A stretch of 64,000 nucleotides of DNA from Taylorella equigenitalis ATCC 35865. Its GTDB lineage: Bacteria > Pseudomonadota > Gammaproteobacteria > Burkholderiales > Burkholderiaceae_B. Each line of letters begins with the position of its first letter. Within the stretch, counting starts at the first letter, position 1. The stretch lies in assembly GCF_000276685.1 (NCBI RefSeq), contig NC_018108.1, positions 1,550,001-1,614,000 of the forward strand, written 5' to 3'. The notes beneath the pieces are model-generated. The model was not told the origin of the DNA and did not search any database. It saw only the letters and a program-made list of their open reading frames with translations. Below are positions 36,336 to 46,267 of the stretch, piece after piece. A program made the position numbers and the translations under genes.

Positions 36336-37193
36336 TTATTTTACGTGCTTCCAATAAGCTTTGTTTAACTGCCAAGCAAACACGAAAAAGATAGCCAAGA
36401 ATAACATAACCCATAGACCTAAAGTCTTACGGAATTCTTGTTTTGGTTCCGACATCCAACCCAAAAATGCAGTTAGATCAGCTACATTTTTATCGAATTC
36501 AGCTTGTTTTTCAGGGTTTAAATATTTTATAGATTGATGGCTTGAAGCCTCACCTTTGTAATCAGTAAGTACTTTATCACTAATTTTTTTGCGATAACCA
36601 TGTTCATCAATCTGAGAGACAATTTCATGCCACTCAGTGCCACCACCCTCTTTATCTACTTCAACCACATCAGTTATAGTAACCTCAACTGGACTCATCT
36701 CCTGCCAAAACGGATTAGGCATAGCAGAATTCGGGAATGCTATATTATTCCATCCAGTAGCACGAGATTTATCTCTGTAAAATGTGCGAAGATAAGTATA
36801 AATATAATCAGTTCCAGGCTGACCTAAGTTTGCGGATTTAGCACGTGCCATAACTGATAAATCAGGAGGCGTAACACCAAACCAAACTTTTGCATCCTTG
36901 CGATTCATAGCAATAGTCATCTTATCGCCCACTTTTTGCCCAGTAAAAAGCAGATTTTCTTCAATTTGTTTTTCTGTCAAACCAAGTTGAGTCAAGTGGT
37001 TATAGCGCACTAAATTAGCACTATGACAGTTCATACAGTAGTTTATAAACAGCTTCGCACCATTTTGAAGTTGTGCTTTATCGCGAATATTAATAGGAGC
37101 CTCATCCCAGTGCACACCACCCTCAGAGGCATAACTAACACCACTTACAGAAGCTACTAATAAAAGCAATGAAGTTAGAAATTTCTTAAACAT
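36336..37193 (-). CDS. petC: Cytochrome c1 of the bc1 complex
   Basis: The 285-aa product has a signal peptide ending VSYA, haem site CMNCH (NYCMNCHSANLVRYN, near residue 53), the axial Met in NPFWQEM, DLSVMARAKS, and a C-terminal membrane anchor (LWVMLFLAIFFVFAWQL). It accepts electrons from the Rieske protein and passes them to soluble cytochrome c. Third gene of petABC. Confidence 0.95.
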   Translation of the reverse strand: MFKKFLTSLLLLVASVSGVSYASEGGVHWDEAPINIRDKAQLQNGAKLFINYCMNCHSANLVRYNHLTQLGLTEKQIEENLLFTGQKVGDKMTIAMNRKDAKVWFGVTPPDLSVMARAKSANLGQPGTDYIYTYLRTFYRDKSRATGWNNIAFPNSAMPNPFWQEMSPVEVTITDVVEVDKEGGGTEWHEIVSQIDEHGYRKKISDKVLTDYKGEASSHQSIKYLNPEKQAEFDKNVADLTAFLGWMSEPKQEFRKTLGLWVMLFLAIFFVFAWQLNKAYWKHVK

Positions 37194-37211
37194 CTTGATT
37201 ATCCTCTCTTA

Positions 37212-38597
37212 TTAGTGCGGTTTGTAAGTAATTCTTTCTGGTACTTGCTTAAATGGACCGATACGACTCCAAATAGGCATAAAGAAGAAGAATGCTAGAT
37301 AAATCACAGTGCCAACTTGGCTAATAATATTAATCAAATCATTTGGAGATTTGGTACCACATACACCAAGAACAATAAAGTTAATGCAGAAAATTGCATA
37401 TAGCAGTTTATGCCAACCTGGACGATAACGAATTGAACGTGCAGGCGACTGGTCAAGCCAAGGAAGGAACCCTAGCATAATCACAGTGCCACCCATAACT
37501 ATGACACCCCAGAATTTAGCATCGAAAACACGAAGCAAGATGGCAACGCCAACGAGTACAACAAACCAAATTATTTTCCAAATACCCTTAACGTTTTTGC
37601 TAAGTAGAATACCCAAGGCAAAAATAACCGCAAAGCCAGCTAAAACCCACGTGAAGTCATCGGTAGTAGCACGAAGCATAGAATAGAAAGGCGTAAAATA
37701 CCAAACTGGAGCGATGTGTGGCGGAGTTTGAAGCGGATCGGCAGGTAAGAAGTTGTTAGATTCAAGGAAGTACCCACCCATAGTTGGAGCGAAGAACATA
37801 ATCGCTGCAAAAACTAATAAAAACCCTGCAACTCCAAGAATATCGTGTACAGTGTAGTAAGGGTGGAATGGTATACCATCTAAAGGTATACCGTTTTTAT
37901 CTTTGTATTTTTTGATTTCAACACCATCTGGGTTGTTTGAGCCTACTTCATGCAAAGCAATAAGGTGAGCTGCTACAAGACAAATCAAGACTAAAGGAAT
38001 AGCTACAACGTGGAATGCAAAGAATCTGTTTAAAGTTGCATCAGATACGACAAAGTCACCACGTATCCATACTGAAAGAGTTTCACCTACAAATGGTATA
38101 GCTGAGAATAAGTTAACGATTACCTGAGCACCCCAGAAAGACATCTGACCCCAAGGAAGAAGGTATCCAAAGAACGCTTCGGCCATCAAACATAGAAATA
38201 TCATAACTCCGAAAATCCAAACCAATTCTCGAGGTTTACGATAGGAACCGTAGAACATACCTCTAAGCATATGTAGATATACCACAATAAAGAACATAGA
38301 GGCACCAGTTGAGTGCATATACCTAATGATCCATCCATATGGAACTTCACGCATAATATATTCAACTGAGGCAAATGCTTCGTTAGCGTCTGGTTTATAG
38401 TGCATAACCATAAAAATACCAGTCACAATTTGGATAACTAAAACTAGAATCGCAAGGGAACCGAAGAAGTACCAAAAATTAAAGTTTTTAGGTGCATAGT
38501 ACTTAGCCAAATGGTCATTCCACATACTAGTAAGTGGAAAACGACGGTCTACCCAACCTAAAAATCCTGTAGTCTCAACAACTTTTTCTTTAGCCAT
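37212..38597 (-). CDS. petB: Cytochrome b of the bc1 complex
   Basis: The 461-aa integral membrane subunit has paired haem-b His residues in GWIIRYMHSTGASMFFIVVYLHMLRG and FFAFHVVAIPLVLICLVAAHLIALHEVGSNNPDG. The quinol-site PEWY motif appears here as PVWYFTPFYSMLRA. It oxidises quinol and carries out the proton-motive Q cycle. The PVWY variant is also seen in other bacteria. It is 23 bases after petA. Confidence 0.96.
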   Translation of the reverse strand: MAKEKVVETTGFLGWVDRRFPLTSMWNDHLAKYYAPKNFNFWYFFGSLAILVLVIQIVTGIFMVMHYKPDANEAFASVEYIMREVPYGWIIRYMHSTGASMFFIVVYLHMLRGMFYGSYRKPRELVWIFGVMIFLCLMAEAFFGYLLPWGQMSFWGAQVIVNLFSAIPFVGETLSVWIRGDFVVSDATLNRFFAFHVVAIPLVLICLVAAHLIALHEVGSNNPDGVEIKKYKDKNGIPLDGIPFHPYYTVHDILGVAGFLLVFAAIMFFAPTMGGYFLESNNFLPADPLQTPPHIAPVWYFTPFYSMLRATTDDFTWVLAGFAVIFALGILLSKNVKGIWKIIWFVVLVGVAILLRVFDAKFWGVIVMGGTVIMLGFLPWLDQSPARSIRYRPGWHKLLYAIFCINFIVLGVCGTKSPNDLINIISQVGTVIYLAFFFFMPIWSRIGPFKQVPERITYKPH

Positions 38598-38620
38598 AAT
38601 TTAAACTCCGAATTTATAGG

Positions 38621-39262
38621 TTAAGCCGCCGCTTCAAGGCCGACCATAATATGAGTGTCGTCCATAAAGTAGTATGGCGGAATTAATAGATTATCTGGAG
38701 CAGGCTGATTTTTAAATACACGTCCAGCTAAATCAAACTGAGAACCATGGCATGGACATAAGTACCCACCATTCCAGCTAGATGGCATGCCCTCGGCATT
38801 ACCCTCTTTTAATCTAGAAGATGGAGAACAACCTAAGTGAGTACAGATTCCTACACAGACAAACCACTCATCCTTACGCGATCTGTGCTGATTTTTAGCA
38901 TAATCTGGCGTAAAACCAGGTCTTTCTGAATTCGGATCTGCTACCAACTCATCAGTAACTTTAAGTGAAGCTATCATCTCAGGCGTACGATGAAGAATCC
39001 ATACAGGCTTACCCTGCCACTCTACCGCAATCATGGTACCGGGTGCGATTTGGCTAATATCAACTTCAACGGGAGCACCAGCTGCTCTTGCTCTATCAGA
39101 AGGAGTCATAGAGGCTACAAAAGGAACAAGCGTAGCCAATGTAGCTACGCCTCCGATGGCACAGGCCGTCCCTAAGAGCATACGACGCGATGGATCATCA
39201 GGCAACTGCTCTGGAAATGACAAGCTCTCGCTTTGAACTATATTGTTTGAATCTTGACTCAT
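38621..39262 (-). CDS. petA: Rieske iron-sulfur protein of the bc1 complex
   Basis: The 213-aa product has a Tat-type N-terminus (DDPSRRMLLGTACAIGGVATL) and the 2Fe-2S ligands in CTHLGCSPSSR and CPCHGSQFDLAGRVF. It transfers electrons from quinol to cytochrome c1. First gene of petABC-sspAB. Its Tat dependence fits the tatABC genes nearby. Confidence 0.97.
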   Translation of the reverse strand: MSQDSNNIVQSESLSFPEQLPDDPSRRMLLGTACAIGGVATLATLVPFVASMTPSDRARAAGAPVEVDISQIAPGTMIAVEWQGKPVWILHRTPEMIASLKVTDELVADPNSERPGFTPDYAKNQHRSRKDEWFVCVGICTHLGCSPSSRLKEGNAEGMPSSWNGGYLCPCHGSQFDLAGRVFKNQPAPDNLLIPPYYFMDDTHIMVGLEAAA

Positions 39263-39311
39263 TGAATATCCTTATTGGTACTGCCAAGGTTTAAAAATTT
39301 ACTCCGCCACA

Positions 39312-39341
39312 ATTATAACCTTTTGCCATTGCATATTACAA
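39312..39341 (-). promoter_or_regulatory. Candidate sigma-70 promoter of petABC
   Basis: TTGTAA (39336-39341) and TATAAT (39312-39317) with an 18-base spacer on the minus strand, about 50 bases before the petA ATG. Confidence 0.6.
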
Positions 39342-39393
39342 AATAATTCGTTTATCATTAAACCATTTAAAGGGTGTTGTTAGGGAGAGTTTT

Positions 39394-39843
39394 ATGTCAT
39401 TTTTTAAAGAATTTAGAGAATTTGCAATAAAAGGGAATATGATAGATTTAGCTGTTGGTGTAATCATAGGTGCAGCATTCAGTAAGATTATAGATTCCTT
39501 AGTTAAAGATATCATCATGCCTTTAATTAGCTTCATATTAGGCGGTGATGTCGACTTTTCTCAAAAATTTCTCATATTGTCACGACCAGATAACTATTCA
39601 GGACCAGAAACCCTAGTGGCACTTCAAGAAGCAGGGGCAAATGTTTTGAGTTGGGGTAACTTTTTAACTGTAGTAATCAATTTCCTATTGATGGCATTCG
39701 TCGTATTTATGTTGGTTAGAACTATAAATAAAATCAAATCTAGTGTTATAGAGCAAGAAGCAGTAGCTCCAGTCGCAGATCCCGCTGAAGTAGTGCTTTT
39801 AAGAGAAATTCGCGACGAATTAAAAACTAAAAAAATTAATTAA
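39394..39843 (+). CDS. mscL: Large-conductance mechanosensitive channel
   Basis: The 149-aa membrane channel opens under osmotic downshock. It begins [46 protein letters not shown], the canonical first helix and pore, and ends with [11 protein letters not shown]-like [19 protein letters not shown] precedes the start. Its stop overlaps the convergent nif3 stop by 4 bases. Confidence 0.96.
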   Translation: MSFFKEFREFAIKGNMIDLAVGVIIGAAFSKIIDSLVKDIIMPLISFILGGDVDFSQKFLILSRPDNYSGPETLVALQEAGANVLSWGNFLTVVINFLLMAFVVFMLVRTINKIKSSVIEQEAVAPVADPAEVVLLREIRDELKTKKIN

Positions 39844-40631
39844 ATAGGATTATTAAGTTCTATATATTCAACTTCAAGCTGAGGGTATTTTGCTTTTAAA
39901 GCAGCACCCAAAGCTTGAACACCGTATCTCTCTGTAGCATGATGACCAGCTGCTATAAAGCCTACGCTCGATTCAATGGCTTGATGATAGCACTGCTCCG
40001 AAGCCTCTCCTGTCAGATATACATCTGCCCCTTTATCAATTGCTTCCATAAAATAGCCCTGTGCTCCGCCAGTACACCATGCGATTCTAGATACGGGCAT
40101 ATCTGGATTCCCTACTACCAGTGGCTTCCTATTAAGCCTTTGAGCAACATGACCCTCGAGTTGTCCGAGCATTTTAATGTGTGGAGGGACATTGCCAAAC
40201 CAAATAAGACCATATTTTCCATGAGTTTCAGGTTTACGAACTTCGTCTTTTAAAATTAAATTGACTTCAATATCCAAAACTTTTGCAAGTTGGGCGTTAT
40301 TGCCATATTCAGGGTGGGCATCGAGCGGTAGATGATATGCGAACACATTAAGGTTATTTTTTATCGCGGTGGCAATGCGGTTGTATTTAATCCCTATTAT
40401 TTCTGAGTCTTCGTTTTTCCAAAACCAGCCATGATGTACAATTATGGCATCAGCATTGTTTTTAATTGCTTGATTTATAAGAGCTTCGGAGGCCGTTACG
40501 CCAACCACGATTTTACGTATCTCTGATTTGCCCTGAAGTTGTAGTCCGTTGGGAGCATAATCGTTATACAACGTTGGCTTTAATGTGTCATCTAACCATG
40601 CTTGGAGTTCATCTACTCTAATACTACTCAT
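39840..40631 (-). CDS. Nif3-like dinuclear metal-centre protein (DUF34/YbgI)
   Basis: The 263-aa product has family motifs [30 protein letters not shown] with metal-binding His, [14 protein letters not shown], and [15 protein letters not shown] at the end. These proteins may have GTP cyclohydrolase-type or metal-insertion roles; function is debated. Its ATG at 40631 lies only 10 bases from the divergent protease start, so their promoters must lie within each other's coding regions. Confidence 0.92.
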   Translation of the reverse strand: MSSIRVDELQAWLDDTLKPTLYNDYAPNGLQLQGKSEIRKIVVGVTASEALINQAIKNNADAIIVHHGWFWKNEDSEIIGIKYNRIATAIKNNLNVFAYHLPLDAHPEYGNNAQLAKVLDIEVNLILKDEVRKPETHGKYGLIWFGNVPPHIKMLGQLEGHVAQRLNRKPLVVGNPDMPVSRIAWCTGGAQGYFMEAIDKGADVYLTGEASEQCYHQAIESSVGFIAAGHHATERYGVQALGAALKAKYPQLEVEYIELNNPI

Positions 40632-40641
40632 TTTTATACCT

Positions 40642-41865
40642 ATGAGATCAATTTGGACTATTTTTGCAAATCTTTCGGCTATATGTCTACTGGTATTGTG
40701 CTTACTTGGAGTATTTAGGCCTGGTCTATTAGATGATTTACTTTCCCATCGTAAACCTGCCCCTATAGAGCCTCAAAGACCTACGGCCACAGTTAAGATT
40801 ATCCAGACCGACACACCTAAAGCTAATCTTGGGCTCCAGTATAAACCTAGTGGCGAAATTAAACACACGCTTACTACCACTATTATTACTTCATATGCGG
40901 ATGCAGTAAATCTTGCTTCGCCATCAGTTGTTAGTATTTATACGACCAAAATCATTGCCTCCCCATTTAAGGGTTTGCGTGATGTGCCTTCGCTCAGACC
41001 GTTTATTATTGAGCAGTACAATAAAAAACTTAATGAACCTACAGACTTAGGCTCTGGAGTTATTGCAAATGCTGAAGGCTATATTCTAACTAATTATCAC
41101 GTTGTAGAGGCGGCCGATTCGATTGAGGTTGCCCTTTATGATGGAAGAAAATTTAAAGCTAAGTTTATTGGGGCTGATCCTGATACGGACCTGGCTGTAA
41201 TCAAAATAGAAGTTCCAGATTTAGTACCCATTACCTATGAAACTTCACAGAACCTTAGTGTTGGAGATGTAGTACTCGCTATAGGTAATCCTTTCGGTGT
41301 AGGTCAGACCACAACTATGGGAATTGTGTCGGCTATAGGTCGATCAGGTCTAGGCATTAATACTTACGAGAATTTTATACAAACAGATGCCTCGATTAAT
41401 CCAGGTAATTCTGGAGGTGCACTTATTAACGTTAATGGCAAATTAGTCGGTATTAATACTGCGATCTATGCTGATGATGAGTATGGCGGATCGCTTGGTA
41501 TTGGGTTTGCTACTCCTGCAGATACTGCCCTTAATATTCTTAATCAGATAATTACAAATGGCCATGTCACGAGAGGTTGGCTTGGAATTGAAGCTCAACT
41601 TGTGACCAGTGAAGTAGCAAAAACATTGAAGCTTAATGACACGACTGGTGTGGTTATTATACGGATTGAGCCAGGTAGTCCAGCCGACAAAGCCAAACTT
41701 AAAAATGGGGATGTGATTACCGCATTTAACGGGTCAAAAGTTATAAGTGTGGATCACTTGATGATTGATATTGCCTCGCAAAAACCAGGGGACACCATTA
41801 AGCTTACGGTATTTAGAGATGGTCACTCCGATGAATTAGAAATTGTTTTGGAGTCGCGAGAGTAA
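40642..41865 (+). CDS. DegS/DegQ-type periplasmic serine protease with one PDZ domain
   Basis: The 407-aa product starts at ATG 40642; the longer in-frame extension overlaps nif3 and lacks signals. A membrane anchor (FANLSAICLLVLCLLGVF) is followed by the trypsin-like domain with catalytic His (ILTNYHVVEAADS), Asp (DPDTDLAVIKIE) and Ser (INPGNSGGALINVNG), then one PDZ domain (GWLGIEAQLV ... GVVIIRIEPGSPADKAKLKNGDVI). The single PDZ and anchor suit DegS/AlgW-like sensing of envelope stress or general quality control. Its end overlaps tatC by 43 bases. Confidence 0.92.
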   Translation: MRSIWTIFANLSAICLLVLCLLGVFRPGLLDDLLSHRKPAPIEPQRPTATVKIIQTDTPKANLGLQYKPSGEIKHTLTTTIITSYADAVNLASPSVVSIYTTKIIASPFKGLRDVPSLRPFIIEQYNKKLNEPTDLGSGVIANAEGYILTNYHVVEAADSIEVALYDGRKFKAKFIGADPDTDLAVIKIEVPDLVPITYETSQNLSVGDVVLAIGNPFGVGQTTTMGIVSAIGRSGLGINTYENFIQTDASINPGNSGGALINVNGKLVGINTAIYADDEYGGSLGIGFATPADTALNILNQIITNGHVTRGWLGIEAQLVTSEVAKTLKLNDTTGVVIIRIEPGSPADKAKLKNGDVITAFNGSKVISVDHLMIDIASQKPGDTIKLTVFRDGHSDELEIVLESRE

Positions 41866-42575
41866 AACATTGCCACCCATAAACCTATTTCAAAAAGAAG
41901 TATTAATGGGACGGCCATAAGAAATTGACTTATTACATCAGGGGGCGTCAAAACCGCAGCCAAGACGAATGCTCCCACGATAACGTAGCTTCGAACTCTT
42001 TTTAATTTCTGAACCGAAGTAATGCCCGTATAAACAAGCAATACAACAAGCACAGGCACTTCAAACGTCACGCCAAAAGCAAGAAACATGGTGGTCACGA
42101 AATCTACATAGGCCTCAATATCTGGGGCAAACTGTATGCTTTCAGGGGCGATTGAAATAATAAAACTAAAAACTAGGCGAAATACGAAAAAATAACAAAA
42201 ACAAATGCCAATAACAAATAGCACAAAACTGCCTATCATTAGTGGCAATACTAAAGCCTTCTCCTTTTTGTATAGCCCTGGAGCTACGAAAGCCCAGACC
42301 TGATAGAGTATGTAAGGCATTGCAAGAAAAATGGCAGCAAAAAGTGTAACCTTTAGAGGAACGATAAATGGTGTTACGACACCAAGAGAAATCATGCGGT
42401 CGCCAGCAGGCAAACTAGACAAAAGTGGAGATGCAAGCAGGTCATATAGATTGTTTGACCCTGGATAAATACAAAGTATTAAAAACACCACTCCTAAACC
42501 GAGTACAGATTTAAGTAAGCGTGATCTTAATTCAATTAAATGCGGTAGTATCCCGCCCTCATCATTATGACTCAT
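41823..42575 (-). CDS. tatC: Sec-independent protein translocase subunit TatC
   Basis: The 250-aa protein has six membrane helices and the family start GILPHLIELRSRLLKSVLG, followed by FKVTLFAAIFLAMPYILYQVWAFVAPGLYKKEK-type sequence and FGVTFEVPVLVVLLV with the conserved Glu. It is the receptor for twin-arginine signal peptides. Overlaps tatB by 11 bases and the convergent protease gene by 43 bases. Confidence 0.95.
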   Translation of the reverse strand: MSHNDEGGILPHLIELRSRLLKSVLGLGVVFLILCIYPGSNNLYDLLASPLLSSLPAGDRMISLGVVTPFIVPLKVTLFAAIFLAMPYILYQVWAFVAPGLYKKEKALVLPLMIGSFVLFVIGICFCYFFVFRLVFSFIISIAPESIQFAPDIEAYVDFVTTMFLAFGVTFEVPVLVVLLVYTGITSVQKLKRVRSYVIVGAFVLAAVLTPPDVISQFLMAVPLILLFEIGLWVAMFYSRDSKTISNSSE

Positions 42576-42906
42576 TATTTTTATTTTGGGAGATCTCTAC
42601 ATCAGGCAGATCGGGGATTTCCTCTTTATTTAGAGGTTCATGGATACTTGAAGTTATGTCTTCTTTTAGTTGTGTGGCTTGATATTTAAAACTACTAGCA
42701 GCATCTGATAGAGATGATTTTATAGAACGAAGTTCCTCAACTTCAAGTTCGTGTTCCATGTCTTTTTTAAAATCACTAACATACCTATTTACACGGCCAG
42801 TAATATGACCAATGCTTCTAGCGACTTTAGGAAGTTTTTCGGGACCGAACACAATAAGTGCAACAATCCCAATAACGAAAAACTCACTAAAACTTAACCC
42901 AAACAT
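42565..42906 (-). CDS. tatB: Sec-independent protein translocase subunit TatB
   Basis: The 113-aa product begins [33 protein letters not shown], the membrane helix plus hinge with Glu and the FGPEKLP motif, then a long amphipathic helix (VNRYVSDFKKDMEHELEVEEL). It binds substrates with TatC. It overlaps tatA by one base (TAATG). Confidence 0.93.
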   Translation of the reverse strand: MFGLSFSEFFVIGIVALIVFGPEKLPKVARSIGHITGRVNRYVSDFKKDMEHELEVEELRSIKSSLSDAASSFKYQATQLKEDITSSIHEPLNKEEIPDLPDVEISQNKNNES

Positions 42907-43193
42907 TAAGGATTTTTAGGTTGATTATTAGACACATGATCCTCTACCGCTGGTTTTGGTATAGAAACATTAGGATCCATTCCACCAGATGGAACGCCTG
43001 GAGGAGAAGGAATAACAGCTGGAGTTGGCTTTTCATCGTTAGCGTAGTCAGATTCTGACTCCCTCATACCTTTTTTGAACCCCTTAACTGCACCACCAAG
43101 GTCTTCGCCAGCATTTCTGAGTCTTTTTGTTCCAAAAACTAAAACAACAATAAGTAAAACAATTAACCAATGCCAAATGCTAAATCCACCCAT
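42906..43193 (-). CDS. tatA: Sec-independent protein translocase subunit TatA
   Basis: The 95-aa product has the TatA helix [25 protein letters not shown] and amphipathic segment [17 protein letters not shown], followed by a Pro-rich, disordered tail. It forms the pore of the Tat system, which exports folded proteins such as the Rieske protein. It starts 8 bases after hisA. Confidence 0.94.
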   Translation of the reverse strand: MGGFSIWHWLIVLLIVVLVFGTKRLRNAGEDLGGAVKGFKKGMRESESDYANDEKPTPAVIPSPPGVPSGGMDPNVSIPKPAVEDHVSNNQPKNP

Positions 43194-43201
43194 AAATACT
43201 C

Positions 43202-43957
43202 CTAATCATCTAAAGAATCTACTATATCGATGGCTTCTTGTAGAGAATAAACTCCTAAATCTAAACTTTTACCCAAAATAATTCCATCGACACCATGGTC
43301 AACTAAAGTTTTAATCTCATGAAACCTACTTAATTGACCTACATCACCACATGCGAGAACGGGAACATCCACGGCTTTAGCGAAATTCAATGTGGCCTCA
43401 AGGTTTACTTCAGTCATATTCCCGTCTGGTCCCATATCAGTATAAATTATAGAATCAATACCTTCATCGGTTAATCTTTGGGCAATAGTTACCGCATCGA
43501 ACTTAGTCACCTTAGACCAACTATCTGTCACAACCTTACCGTCTCTCGCATCCAGTCCCAATATAACCTGTCCATTAAATGCAGAACACGCATCGTTCAT
43601 AAAATGTGGATCCTTAACTCCAGCAGAACCTACAACTACAAAATCAAAGCCCATATCCAAATATGATTCGATTGAGGCCATAGTCTTTATACCGCCTGCA
43701 ATTTGAAGTGGCAAATAATGGCTTACTTCCTCAATTAATTTACTCAATACTTCATTATTTTTTGACAATGAAGTTGCATTTTGTGTGGATGCATTTAGTC
43801 CTAATTGAACAATATGAAGCCTGTCCGCCCCTAGGTCAGCCCATTTTTTAGCTAAATCTAAAGGGTCTATTTCAAATGGTGATGAACTAGTCTTATCGCC
43901 GTAGCTCACATGAACACATTTGCCATCTTGAATATATATTGAAGGTATTATCCACAT
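43202..43957 (-). CDS. hisA: Divergent HisA-like protein (ProFAR isomerase family), orphan
   Basis: The 251-aa TIM barrel is clearly HisA-derived: [52 protein letters not shown] (second catalytic Asp kept), [19 protein letters not shown]. Several active-site positions have changed: the N-terminal IPAIDL is IPSIYI (first catalytic Asp replaced by Tyr), LVDLDGA is IVQLGLN, the RDG loop is PDG, the phosphate-binding SGG is CGD, and GRALYEG is GKSLDLG. In Bordetella this slot between murA and tatA holds the whole his operon; here hisA is alone. Either a new activity or early decay is possible, but the frame is intact and sits in an operon. Confidence 0.8.
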   Translation of the reverse strand: MWIIPSIYIQDGKCVHVSYGDKTSSSPFEIDPLDLAKKWADLGADRLHIVQLGLNASTQNATSLSKNNEVLSKLIEEVSHYLPLQIAGGIKTMASIESYLDMGFDFVVVGSAGVKDPHFMNDACSAFNGQVILGLDARDGKVVTDSWSKVTKFDAVTIAQRLTDEGIDSIIYTDMGPDGNMTEVNLEATLNFAKAVDVPVLACGDVGQLSRFHEIKTLVDHGVDGIILGKSLDLGVYSLQEAIDIVDSLDD

Positions 43958-43972
43958 ATGAAATTAACTTTT

Positions 43973-45226
43973 TTAGGAGATTCTTTCGATTTCAGCTCCA
44001 ACTTTTTTAAGCTTCTCTTCGATTTTAAAATAACCTCGATCCAGATGATAAATTCTATCTATTACAGACTCACCTTGAGCGGCAAGTGCAGCTATTATAA
44101 GACTTGCAGAAGCTCTAAGGTCAGTAGCCATAACTTTTGCACCTTGAAGTTTATCAACTCCCTTAATATGTGCTTTGCTTTCATGAACAGTTATATCAGC
44201 ACCCAATCGATTAAGCTCAGGTACATGCATAAATCTATTTTCGAAAATTCTCTCATCTATAGTACTTTCCCCATCCGCAATAGAATTAAGTGCCATTAAT
44301 TGAGCTTGCATATCCGTAGGGAAACCTGGATACTCTTTCGTGATTATAGAAACCGCTTTAGGTCTACAACTCATAGAAGCTTTAATCCAGTCCTCTCCAG
44401 TTGAAATTTCTAAACCAGCTTCTGTTAGCTTCTCGATTATGCTGACCATTGTATGTGGCAATACATCAGTCAATTCTAAATATCCGCCAGTAGCACCTAC
44501 ACAGCATAAAAATGTACCAGCCTCAATTCTGTCAGGCATAATTTTATACTCTGTGCCGTGAAGTTTTTCAACGCCTTCAATTGTTATACGAGATGTGCCA
44601 TGTCCAGAAATTTTAGCCCCCATAGAGTTAAGCATCTGAGCAAGGTCATATACTTCAGGTTCCTGTGCAGCATTTTCCAAAATAGTAGTGCCAGAAGCTA
44701 ATACTGATGCCATTAGAAACTGCTCTGTACCCCCTACTGTAACCATATCTGTTTTAATTGAAGCTCCTTTAAGGCGATCGGCTTTAGCTACTACAAAACC
44801 ATGCTCGACATCAATATCAGCAGAAAGCAATTTAAGCCCTTTTATATGTTGATCTACTGGTCTCTGACCTATAGCACAACCACCTGGGAGACTGACTTTT
44901 GCATGACCAAATCGAGCTAATAACGGACCAAGAACTAATATGGAAGCCCGCATAGTTTTAACTAATTCATATGGAGCTTCAAATGATTTAATCTCGTCGG
45001 CTTGTAATTCTAGGACTTCAGGTTCAATCCATCTGACCTTAACTCCTAACTGCTGAAGTACTCGAATAGATGTTTTAATGTCATTAAGTTCAGGAACATT
45101 TCGAAGGATGACAGGTTCACTAGTTAATAAACTGGCACACAAAATTGGCAATGCTGCATTTTTTGCACCTGAAACTTTAATAGTCCCTTCTAGCTTTTTT
45201 CCGCCAGTGACTTTTAATTTATCCAT
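43973..45226 (-). CDS. murA: UDP-N-acetylglucosamine 1-carboxyvinyltransferase
   Basis: The 417-aa product performs the first committed step of peptidoglycan synthesis, adding enolpyruvate to UDP-GlcNAc. Motifs: [18 protein letters not shown] at the start, the catalytic Cys in [15 protein letters not shown] (fosfomycin target), [22 protein letters not shown] and the C-terminal [19 protein letters not shown]. It overlaps the bolA-family gene by 8 bases. Confidence 0.97.
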   Translation of the reverse strand: MDKLKVTGGKKLEGTIKVSGAKNAALPILCASLLTSEPVILRNVPELNDIKTSIRVLQQLGVKVRWIEPEVLELQADEIKSFEAPYELVKTMRASILVLGPLLARFGHAKVSLPGGCAIGQRPVDQHIKGLKLLSADIDVEHGFVVAKADRLKGASIKTDMVTVGGTEQFLMASVLASGTTILENAAQEPEVYDLAQMLNSMGAKISGHGTSRITIEGVEKLHGTEYKIMPDRIEAGTFLCCVGATGGYLELTDVLPHTMVSIIEKLTEAGLEISTGEDWIKASMSCRPKAVSIITKEYPGFPTDMQAQLMALNSIADGESTIDERIFENRFMHVPELNRLGADITVHESKAHIKGVDKLQGAKVMATDLRASASLIIAALAAQGESVIDRIYHLDRGYFKIEEKLKKVGAEIERIS

Positions 45227-45473
45227 TATTATTTTTAGCCTTATATTCTTCAGGTGTAAGTGTGGTCATAGAAAGTGCATGAATTTCATCTTTCATACGA
45301 TCACCTAAAGCAGCGTAAACCATCTGATGTCTTTGTATTAGACGCTTTCCATTAAAAGACTCGCTAACAATAGTTGCAAAAAAATGAGCCCCATCACCCT
45401 CTACTTCCAAATAATCACAAGGAATTTGATTAGAAATGTATTCTTTTATTTGATCTTGATGCGGTAAATTCAT
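45219..45473 (-). CDS. BolA/IbaG family protein
   Basis: The 84-aa product has the class II KH-like BolA fold: [37 protein letters not shown] with the conserved FxGK-type loop and the iron-sulfur-linked His. Its place directly upstream of murA matches IbaG (YrbA). It probably works with a monothiol glutaredoxin in Fe-S handling; the partner is not in the window. Confidence 0.9.
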   Translation of the reverse strand: MNLPHQDQIKEYISNQIPCDYLEVEGDGAHFFATIVSESFNGKRLIQRHQMVYAALGDRMKDEIHALSMTTLTPEEYKAKNNNG

Positions 45474-45478
45474 ACTAA

Positions 45479-46267
45479 TTAGGAGCGAAGTTTATACCCA
45501 GTTTGTAGGATTCTCATTGTAATCAAAGAGATTACTAAAAAGCTAACTAACGACACAATAAAACTATGCCAAGGTGACACGTCAGAAACCCTAAAAAAGG
45601 CATACCTAAAACCATCTATCATATAAAAAACTGGATTGTAATACGATACCGATTGCCAAAAAGATGGCAAACTGTGGATTGAATAAAACACTCCAGATAA
45701 AAAGGTCATAGGCATTATTAAAAAAGTTTGGAAATTTGCTAATTGGTCCCACTTATCTGCTAGAACACCATTTAACAAACCCAAAGTCCCCATAGTGGCA
45801 CTCGCAAGAAAACTAAAAACTAAAAGCCAAATAAAATTCACTGGTATGGAAACCGAGTAAAAGAGACTGCAAAGCCATATTACAAAACCTACTACAAAAG
45901 CCCTCACTACGGATGCCAGGGTATAAGCTGAGAAAATCTCAAGAGGTGATATGGGTGGCAATAATATAAAAACTAGATTACCACTCATTTTGGACTGAAC
46001 AAAAGATGAAGATGAATTACTAAATGCATTTTGCATCATACTCATCATCATAAGCCCAGGAATTAAAAACTTCACATATGGAATTGACCCATATGCAACC
46101 CTACCGCTTAGAACTTGAGCAAAAACCACTAAATATAAAATTGTTGTTATAGCAGGAGCAGCAACAGTTTGAATAAAAACTTTTTTGAAACGTGCTATTT
46201 CTTTATTAAAAAGTGCTGGAAAACCTGAACCGAAAGTTAAATTTGATTGAAGAATATGGTTTTGCAT
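45479..46267 (-). CDS. ABC-2 type transporter permease (YadH-like)
   Basis: The 262-aa product with six membrane segments starts at ATG 46267, sharing one base with the ATPase stop (TGATG). Family stretches include FGSGFPALFNKEIARFKK, LIPGLMMMSMMQNAF, and FQTFLIMPMTFLSGVFYSIHSLP near residue 185. With the ATPase it forms an exporter whose substrate is unknown; the pair sits between mlaC and bolA in related genomes too. Confidence 0.88.
   Translation of the reverse strand: MQNHILQSNLTFGSGFPALFNKEIARFKKVFIQTVAAPAITTILYLVVFAQVLSGRVAYGSIPYVKFLIPGLMMMSMMQNAFSNSSSSFVQSKMSGNLVFILLPPISPLEIFSAYTLASVVRAFVVGFVIWLCSLFYSVSIPVNFIWLLVFSFLASATMGTLGLLNGVLADKWDQLANFQTFLIMPMTFLSGVFYSIHSLPSFWQSVSYYNPVFYMIDGFRYAFFRVSDVSPWHSFIVSLVSFLVISLITMRILQTGYKLRS

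Noticed and set aside
43958-44299. 113-codon plus-strand frame over the murA end
   Set aside because: Antisense to murA, with no domain or start signal.
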